Positions 7,141-11,621 of a stretch of 11,621 nucleotides of DNA are shown one piece after another. Both the position numbers and the translations under genes were made by a program. The notes under the pieces were generated by a model, which worked only from the letters and a program-made list of their open reading frames with translations, was not told the DNA's origin and did no database searches. Numbering within the stretch: the stretch's first letter is position 1; every line of letters begins with the position of its first letter. Source of the DNA: an uncultured bacterium (GTDB lineage Bacteria > Cyanobacteriota > Vampirovibrionia > Gastranaerophilales > Gastranaerophilaceae); the NCBI GenBank assembly GCA_945910925.1, contig CAMDZX010000047.1, positions 1-11,621 of the forward strand, in the 5' to 3' direction.

Positions 7141-7169
7141 TTTACCGATAACTATTTTTCTTGTTTAAT
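7141..7169 (+). promoter_or_regulatory. Possible promoter of the DUF6485-pepA unit
   Basis: TTTACC (7141-7146, four of six matches to the -35 consensus) and TTTAAT (7164-7169, five of six to the -10) are 17 bases apart. They lie 24 bases before the first start codon of the unit. The surrounding 7031-7193 gap is very AT-rich, so chance matches are likely. No convincing promoter for the minus-strand metallopeptidase gene was found in the same gap. Confidence 0.35.
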
Positions 7170-7193
7170 ATAGTTATAAAATAGGAGACAATT

Positions 7194-7406
7194 ATGGAAT
7201 GTAAAAAAGAAGAGAATAAAATAGGATGTACTTGTACAGCTACAACCTGTTCAAACAGAGGAATTTGTTGTGATTGTGTAAGGTACCACAGAGAGAACGG
7301 TGAAATCCCGGGATGCTTTTTTACTTCTGCCAGTGAAAGAACTTGGGACAGAAGTATAGAAAACTTTGTTAAAACTATGGCAAAAAAGTATAATATCAGC
7401 TTATAA
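7194..7406 (+). CDS. Small cysteine-rich protein, DUF6485-like
   Basis: A 70-residue protein has seven cysteines, six of them in its first 28 residues: C12, C14, C19, C25, C26, C28 and C41. The pattern CTCTATTCSNRGICCDCVRYH followed by IPGCFF and a tail with ERTWDRS matches what I recall of the DUF6485 family, which occurs in anaerobic bacteria. The cysteine spacing suggests binding of zinc or an iron-sulfur cluster, but no function is known. AGGAG (7183-7187) lies 6 bases before the ATG. The gene ends 18 bases before leucyl aminopeptidase on the same strand, so the two are probably co-transcribed. No signal peptide or membrane segment is seen, so it is likely cytosolic. The reading frame is supported by the binding site and the conserved pattern; the family name is from memory. 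Confidence 0.82.
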   Translation: MECKKEENKIGCTCTATTCSNRGICCDCVRYHRENGEIPGCFFTSASERTWDRSIENFVKTMAKKYNISL

Positions 7407-7424
7407 ATAAGAAAGGGGGCCTTT

Positions 7425-8819
7425 ATGAAAATATGTATTGAAGGCAATATAAAGGATAAAGAATGTGATATTCTTGTTGTAAACCAATTTCAGGGAGAAA
7501 AAACTTCTCAGGAAATCGCAAATAAGTATGCGATAGAAGAAGACCATTTCGAAGGGAAATATGGTCAGACCTACATACTTCCAACCTACGGCAAACAACC
7601 TGCAAGAAAAATTCTTGTAATTGGAATGGGTAAAAAAGAAGAATTTAACCAAGACAAATTTAGAATTGCAATATACAAATCAATCAAAAAAGCAATGCAA
7701 ATGGAAGCAAAAAGAGTTGCTTTTGAAATCTCGGGTGTAAATTTTGATTGGGCGGAACAATTTGCATACGGATGTCACATTGCGGATTATACTTTTGATA
7801 AATACAAAACAAAAAAAGATAAAAAAGTTGAAGAAATTTACGTCAACTGCACAGAGGCATTACTTCGCAAGGCTGAATTGGTTTGTGAAGGTATGAAACT
7901 TACAAGAGATTTGGCAAACGAACCTGCTGCATACGCAACTCCTTCTAAACTTGCAGAAATTGCTCAATCCTTTGGGCTTGAAACAAAAATCTACGAAAAA
8001 GAAGATTGCGAGAAAATGGGAATGGGTGCATATCTTGCAGTTGCTAAAGGTTCTGCACAGCCACCTAAATTCATTCATATGAAATATTCCGTACCTAATC
8101 CTTCTAAAAAAATAGCAATAATCGGTAAAGGTATTACGTTTGATAGCGGTGGTTTGGATATTAAACCTGCATCATCAATGCTTACAATGCGTGATGATAT
8201 GTCGGGGGCAGCTTGTGTACTCGGCATAATGAGTAAAATAAAAGAACTTGCACCTAATGTCGAAGTGCACGGGATTATTGCGGCATGCGAAAACATGCCG
8301 GGGTGTTCTGCATATAAGCCGGGAGATATCCTGACCGCTAAAAACGGAAAAACGATAGAAGTAGATAATACGGATGCAGAAGGCAGATTGACTCTTGCTG
8401 ATGCGCTTTGCTATGCTTCTGAATTAGGTGTAGATGAAGTTATAGACATTGCAACTCTGACAGGGGCTTGTATGGTCGCATTAGGTTCTGTTGCTGCAGG
8501 TATCGTCGGAAATAACGATGAATTTGTTCACTCCGTTATCGAAAGTGCAAAAGAAGTCGGCGAAAGATATTGGGAGCTTCCAATGTTTGAAGAATACAAA
8601 GAGTCTTTAAAAAGTGATGTCGCCGATATGCAAAATACCGGCTCACGTTGGGGTGGTGCATCTACAGCAGGCTTATTCCTGAAAGAATTTGTTAAAGATG
8701 TCAAATGGGCGCATATCGATATCGCAGGCGTTGCATTCCACGACAAGCCTATCAACGAGTTTATCAAAGGTTCTGCCGGTGCAGGCGTAAGAGCTCTTGC
8801 AAAATATATTACAAAATAA
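7425..8819 (+). CDS. pepA: Leucyl aminopeptidase (M17, cytosol aminopeptidase)
   Basis: A two-metal aminopeptidase that removes N-terminal residues, with a preference for leucine, in the cytosol; family members are hexamers. At 464 residues it is slightly shorter than the usual 480-500. The C-terminal catalytic domain is complete: metal ligands K235 and D240 in GKGITFDSGG, D258 in MRDDM, and D317 and E319 in the signature NTDAEGRL. Catalytic K247 (DIKPAS) and R321 are also present. The N-terminal domain (about 1-150) is less conserved and carries lysine-rich stretches such as KTKKDKK (128-134). GAAAGGGGG (7411-7419) lies 5 bases before the ATG. The DNA-binding and recombination role known for E. 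coli PepA cannot be inferred here. It ends in a strong terminator shared with the converging gene at 8874-9761. Confidence 0.97.
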   Translation: MKICIEGNIKDKECDILVVNQFQGEKTSQEIANKYAIEEDHFEGKYGQTYILPTYGKQPARKILVIGMGKKEEFNQDKFRIAIYKSIKKAMQMEAKRVAFEISGVNFDWAEQFAYGCHIADYTFDKYKTKKDKKVEEIYVNCTEALLRKAELVCEGMKLTRDLANEPAAYATPSKLAEIAQSFGLETKIYEKEDCEKMGMGAYLAVAKGSAQPPKFIHMKYSVPNPSKKIAIIGKGITFDSGGLDIKPASSMLTMRDDMSGAACVLGIMSKIKELAPNVEVHGIIAACENMPGCSAYKPGDILTAKNGKTIEVDNTDAEGRLTLADALCYASELGVDEVIDIATLTGACMVALGSVAAGIVGNNDEFVHSVIESAKEVGERYWELPMFEEYKESLKSDVADMQNTGSRWGGASTAGLFLKEFVKDVKWAHIDIAGVAFHDKPINEFIKGSAGAGVRALAKYITK

Positions 8820-8843
8820 CATTAACCAAAGTAATAATGTAGT

Positions 8844-8871
8844 AAAAACCGGAGTCTGTGCTCCGGTTTTT
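8844..8871. terminator. Bidirectional intrinsic terminator between pepA and the converging gene
   Basis: AAAAACCGGAG (8844-8854) and CTCCGGTTTTT (8861-8871) form a perfect 11-base stem with a 6-base loop. It has a T-run on each strand, so it can stop pepA transcripts and those of the minus-strand gene whose stop codon is at 8874-8876. Confidence 0.92.
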
Positions 8872-8873
8872 AT

Positions 8874-9761
8874 TTATGCGTTAAATGTTTTGTAACTTCT
8901 TTCAATATTCTTTTTGACTAAATCTTTTATGGTGTCATATTCGGTTTTTAAAGCGTTTCTTTCGTTTTCTATTCTTGCAAGCCTTAAATCAAGCTGCTTA
9001 TCTTTTTGGTCAATATTGTCCATCCTGTTTTCGTATTCGGCTTCTGCTCTTGATATTCGTAAATCATCGGAGGTTTGTGAAATATTTGTATCACACGCGG
9101 CATTTGTTTGAGCAAAGATATTAACTTTTGTGCCTTCAACGTTATCTTGAACGGCCTGCATTGAATTAATAATAGCAGTTCCGCTTTCTATTTGTTTCTT
9201 TATCCATTCTCTGTCATTTGCATTAGAGTTTGATATTGCTATAAATCCGTGTCCGTTACTTACTTTACCTTCATTATCGGTATATCCAGTTAATTGGTAA
9301 TATACGGCAGTCCAATAATTTGAATATCCGTCCCTTGCAAGTTCAGCTTTTGCTTCATCTCCTGTAAGACCTTTTGAAGCGTATACGTATTTAGATGCTA
9401 CAATTTCAAGGAACTTATCCAAGCTTTCAGGAATTTTTCCGTTCATTCCGCTTATTATTGAATCCGGAAGATAAATATCATCAGATACCGAATTTGTAAG
9501 TATGTACATAGGGTGATCAGGTTGGTTTGCAGAGGCAACCATTGCATTGTATGTAAGGTCAACCTTATCAATTTGCCCCCCTGTGATTACCTTAAGTTGG
9601 TATTTTGATGCATTAATACCTTGACAGTATTCCTCATATGCCATATTTGAGTCGTGCGCCAGTGACAATTTTGCATTCTCAATTGTCTGTGCTTGATATT
9701 CTAAATCATGTATTCTGGCAGTAATAGACAAAAACCTTGCCTGTGACGCTGACATACCCAT
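8874..9761 (-). CDS. Lineage-specific protein with coiled-coil ends (MGMSASQARFL type), function unknown
   Basis: The function of this 295-residue protein is not recognised. Its N-terminus, MGMSASQARFLSITARIHDL, is followed by a long helix (about 3-50) with heptad-like spacing. The middle (about 60-190) is mixed, with aromatic segments such as DGYSNYWTAVYYQLTGY. The C-terminus (about 230-290) is a strongly charged predicted coiled coil running ARIENERNALKTEYDTIKDL and ending with a basic aromatic tail SYKTFNA. I recall several paralogs with this opening and similar ending in Gastranaerophilales genomes, always unannotated. Helical ends around a variable middle are also seen in flagellar axial and type III secretion proteins, but that is only an analogy. 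There is no signal peptide or membrane segment, and one cysteine near residue 223. AGGAG (9771-9775) lies 9 bases before the ATG. It is divergent from the EF-hand protein gene across a 175-base AT-rich gap. Confidence 0.85.
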   Translation of the reverse strand: MGMSASQARFLSITARIHDLEYQAQTIENAKLSLAHDSNMAYEEYCQGINASKYQLKVITGGQIDKVDLTYNAMVASANQPDHPMYILTNSVSDDIYLPDSIISGMNGKIPESLDKFLEIVASKYVYASKGLTGDEAKAELARDGYSNYWTAVYYQLTGYTDNEGKVSNGHGFIAISNSNANDREWIKKQIESGTAIINSMQAVQDNVEGTKVNIFAQTNAACDTNISQTSDDLRISRAEAEYENRMDNIDQKDKQLDLRLARIENERNALKTEYDTIKDLVKKNIERSYKTFNA

Positions 9762-9880
9762 AATCGGATTCTCCTAAATTCTTGTTCCCTTATTCTGTGT
9801 TACGGCATTTGTTTGTTAAAACTTTAGTTTTTTTACAATTTAATTTACAAAACTTAACAAAATGATAAATTTAGGCAATT

Positions 9881-9909
9881 TTGAAAAAGAAAAAAACTTT
9901 ATATAGATA
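9881..9909 (+). promoter_or_regulatory. Possible promoter of the EF-hand repeat protein gene
   Basis: TTGAAA (9881-9886) is a good -35 box. The -10 is unclear: TATAGA (9902-9907) is 15 bases away and TAGATA (9904-9909) is 17 bases away. The position, about 30 bases before the start codon, is sensible. No clear promoter for the divergent minus-strand gene was found in the rest of 9762-9936, which is AT-rich. Confidence 0.3.
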
Positions 9910-9936
9910 CGGGGAATTAATTAGAGGAAATTTAAA

Positions 9937-11424
9937 ATGAGTAATTTTAAAATTACTGCGAATAATTTGAAAGATATTGCCCAATTGATTGACTCTCAAA
10001 GAGGTAATAACAATGGTAAACTTGATACTCAAGAAGAATATTCTCTTTTTGCTCAAGACCTTGAAAAAAGAGGATATAAACCTCAAAATTATAGCGGGTC
10101 TGTAAAAGATTTGGTAAATGAATATATTACAAACCCTGAAAAAATTGCGGCACAATTTGCACAAAACGGAATTAATGATAATAATAGAGAAAAACATGTA
10201 TTGTTTAAATTCTTAAATCCTGATTTTAAAGATTCAGGCAGAAAATATACCGACAAAGAAATTGATAATATTGTTGATGATGCATATGATTCAGTTACAG
10301 GTTGGTCATTCTTACATATTGGAACAAAAGAAAACAAATTAGAAAAAACTGTTGGTAGAATAAATAAAGATAATGTTTTACAAGTCCTGGATAGATATAA
10401 AGAAAAACATAAAGAATCATTGGCTAATGCAATTGATGATGATACATCAGGAACCTTCCAAGATGAACTTGGCTCAGCAGTTATAAAAGCGCTGCTTGAA
10501 AAGGCTCATGAAGCAGGAGTTGATGTTTCTTCTATCGTAGCACCGGATCCTGCAACTACGGGACAAGAAATGAAATATGTCGTCGTAAATGTGAAAGGTG
10601 TAAAGAGCGGTGAATCTGCAACAGCTGATGATGTTTTTGAAAAAGTTGTTGATGCTCTTCAAGAAAAGATAAAACTTGGTGCAGCTATTGTAGCAGGCGA
10701 TGAAGATGCAATAAAAGAAAATAAAACCGATGCCTTGTTAATGTTTGCAGGTCGAGCAGATAGTGATAAAAACGGTCAGTTACAAGGTGAAGAAGTAATT
10801 AATTTTAAACGACTCTGTGCAGGAGTAGGTATAGTTGTTAATGATATACTTGCAGCAATGAAGGGTAAAAACGAAAATAACTATACCGAAGAAGAACACG
10901 CAATCAAAAATATATTCTCTGAAGCAGGCTATGGTGCTGCTTATACTCAGCAATCAAACACTAATGCACAAGTAAATAGTATTGAAACAGCAATCTCAGA
11001 CGATGATGAAGGGACTCTGGATAATATTGTTAATTCAAATAATATAAACTCAGGTAATGTTGAAGATATTTTATCAAAAATTGATGATGAATATGAAGAA
11101 ACTAAAACAACTTCTCCTGACCCAGAAAGATCATATGTACAATCATATACTTATAAGACATCTACACTAAGAAAACTTGTTGAAAAAGACTCTAAATATG
11201 CGGCAGTTATTATACAAGCATTGGTTGATAAAGCTGATGAAAACGGAGTTGATTATGATGATATAATTAAGGCAAATAACGGAAGCTTTGTTACAGCATA
11301 TGCATTTGCTAAAACAGGCGAAGATGCAACAAAATCTAAATACGCATACGAAGTAATTTCAAAACTTCGTGAAAGAATTGCCGAAGAAAGCAACCAAGAA
11401 AGGATTACCGAATTGATGGTATAA
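9937..11424 (+). CDS. Two-module acidic protein with EF-hand-like calcium loops, function unknown
   Basis: An acidic protein of 495 residues contains one canonical 12-residue EF-hand loop, DSDKNGQLQGEE (275-286), with D275, D277, N279, G280, L282 and E286 in the expected places. Degenerate loops are NNNGKLDTQEE (24-34), DDDTSGTFQDEL (167-178) and SDDDEGTLDNIV (354-365). The protein is an old tandem duplication. In the first half NVLQVL (146-151), AIDDDTSGT, AVIKALLEKAHEAGVD (181-196) and VFEKVVDALQEKI (233-245) recur in the second as NVEDIL (374-379), AISDDDEGT, AVIIQALVDKADENGVD (423-439) and YAYEVISKLRERI (469-481); the order is not fully kept. No signal peptide, membrane span or catalytic motif is seen, and C294 is the only cysteine. 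AGAGGA (9923-9928) lies 8 bases before the ATG. Calcium binding is a fair prediction for loop 275-286 only. Confidence 0.87.
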   Translation: MSNFKITANNLKDIAQLIDSQRGNNNGKLDTQEEYSLFAQDLEKRGYKPQNYSGSVKDLVNEYITNPEKIAAQFAQNGINDNNREKHVLFKFLNPDFKDSGRKYTDKEIDNIVDDAYDSVTGWSFLHIGTKENKLEKTVGRINKDNVLQVLDRYKEKHKESLANAIDDDTSGTFQDELGSAVIKALLEKAHEAGVDVSSIVAPDPATTGQEMKYVVVNVKGVKSGESATADDVFEKVVDALQEKIKLGAAIVAGDEDAIKENKTDALLMFAGRADSDKNGQLQGEEVINFKRLCAGVGIVVNDILAAMKGKNENNYTEEEHAIKNIFSEAGYGAAYTQQSNTNAQVNSIETAISDDDEGTLDNIVNSNNINSGNVEDILSKIDDEYEETKTTSPDPERSYVQSYTYKTSTLRKLVEKDSKYAAVIIQALVDKADENGVDYDDIIKANNGSFVTAYAFAKTGEDATKSKYAYEVISKLRERIAEESNQERITELMV

Positions 11425-11504
11425 TTCAAATCCTTTAAACAAATTTTGTAACTCCTAAAGGAGAAAACTCTCTAGACTCAAAAGATTTAAAAATTTAAGT
11501 GTTT

Positions 11505-11532
11505 AGCCCTGAATATAACAGGGCTTTTTTTT
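11505..11532 (+). terminator. Intrinsic terminator after the EF-hand repeat protein gene
   Basis: AGCCCTG (11505-11511) and CAGGGCT (11519-11525) form a perfect 7-base stem with a 7-base loop, followed by an unbroken T-run to 11532. The stretch between the stop codon and this hairpin (11425-11504) holds a small CTCC/GGAG hairpin (11452-11463) and no reading frame. Confidence 0.9.
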
Positions 11533-11581
11533 ATTTTTTATGTATTAATAATAAATAACAAAGATATTTTCTTATCAGGGC

Positions 11582-11621
11582 TTATGCAGCCCCGAACCCT
11601 GCACTTACATTCTTTTTCTTT
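11582..11621 (-). CDS. Possible C-terminal end of a minus-strand gene
   Basis: On the minus strand a frame open from the window edge reads KKKNVSAGFGAA and then stops at TAA (11582-11584). The alanine/glycine-rich end after a lysine run is plausible as a protein C-terminus. It is only 12 codons, and another minus frame is also open here, so this is weak. A 5-base hairpin, GGGCT (11578-11582) with AGCCC (11588-11592), covers the stop. Confidence 0.22.
   Translation of the reverse strand, partial: KKKNVSAGFGAA

Noticed and set aside
7142..7447. A 101-codon minus-strand open frame
   Set aside because: It is antisense to the cysteine-rich small protein, which has a good ribosome binding site and a recognisable cysteine pattern.
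10006..10041. The N-terminal DSQRGNNNGKLDTQEE as a true calcium-binding EF-hand
   Set aside because: When the glycine is aligned to position 6 of the loop, the essential aspartate at position 1 is replaced by arginine, so it is listed only as a degenerate loop.
9871..10197. A 108-codon minus-strand open frame in the AT-rich gap and the next gene
   Set aside because: Its product is a phenylalanine/isoleucine-rich shadow of the EF-hand protein gene and it lacks a ribosome binding site.
1..11621. CRISPR array, transposon, prophage or tRNA gene
   Set aside because: No regularly spaced repeats, transposase motifs, phage genes or cloverleaf-forming sequences were seen on either strand.

Overview
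The window looks like a chromosomal segment of an uncultured gut-type bacterium, AT-rich throughout, using the standard bacterial code (TAA and TGA both act as stops) and strong AGGAG-type ribosome binding sites. The most likely source is the non-photosynthetic Cyanobacteria/Melainabacteria lineage (Gastranaerophilales / Vampirovibrionia). This is inferred from a cyanobacterial-style VKOR-DsbA fusion, an L27 without the Firmicutes cleavable leader and without a prp gene between L21 and L27, and three hypothetical proteins whose style I recall from that group (an early RFKGF box, an N-terminus beginning MGMSASQARFL, and an EF-hand repeat protein). No 16S or other decisive marker is present, so the placement is an inference.

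Layout: (1) 1-852, minus, the N-terminal two thirds of an M16 zinc peptidase that runs off the left edge. (2) 1044-2327, enolase, divergent from it. (3) 2467-3111, rplU-rpmA with their own promoter and a structured-looking leader, closed by a strong terminator at 3131-3164. (4) 3249-4956, a two-gene unit with an 8-base overlap: a membrane VKOR-DsbA disulfide-forming enzyme, then QueH epoxyqueuosine reductase. (5) 4958-7030, minus, a 690-residue putative zinc metallopeptidase with a glycine-rich hydrophobic segment and toxin-like architecture; its stop lies 1 base from the queH stop. (6) 7194-8819, a small cysteine-rich protein (DUF6485-like) followed at 18 bases by leucyl aminopeptidase, ending in a terminator shared with the next, converging gene. 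(7) 8874-9761, minus, a 295-residue coiled-coil-ended protein of unknown function. (8) 9937-11424, plus, a 495-residue protein made of two diverged copies of one module with EF-hand-like calcium loops, followed by a terminator at 11505-11532. The last 40 bases may hold the C-terminus of another minus-strand gene.

The left and middle parts are housekeeping: glycolysis, ribosome, disulfide formation, tRNA queuosine, peptide turnover. The interest lies in the three large unassigned proteins at 4958-7030, 8874-9761 and 9937-11424. Each has features expected of secreted or surface proteins, but none has a recognisable classical signal peptide. No tRNA, rRNA, CRISPR array, insertion sequence or phage gene was seen, and no gene-free stretch exceeds 300 bases.
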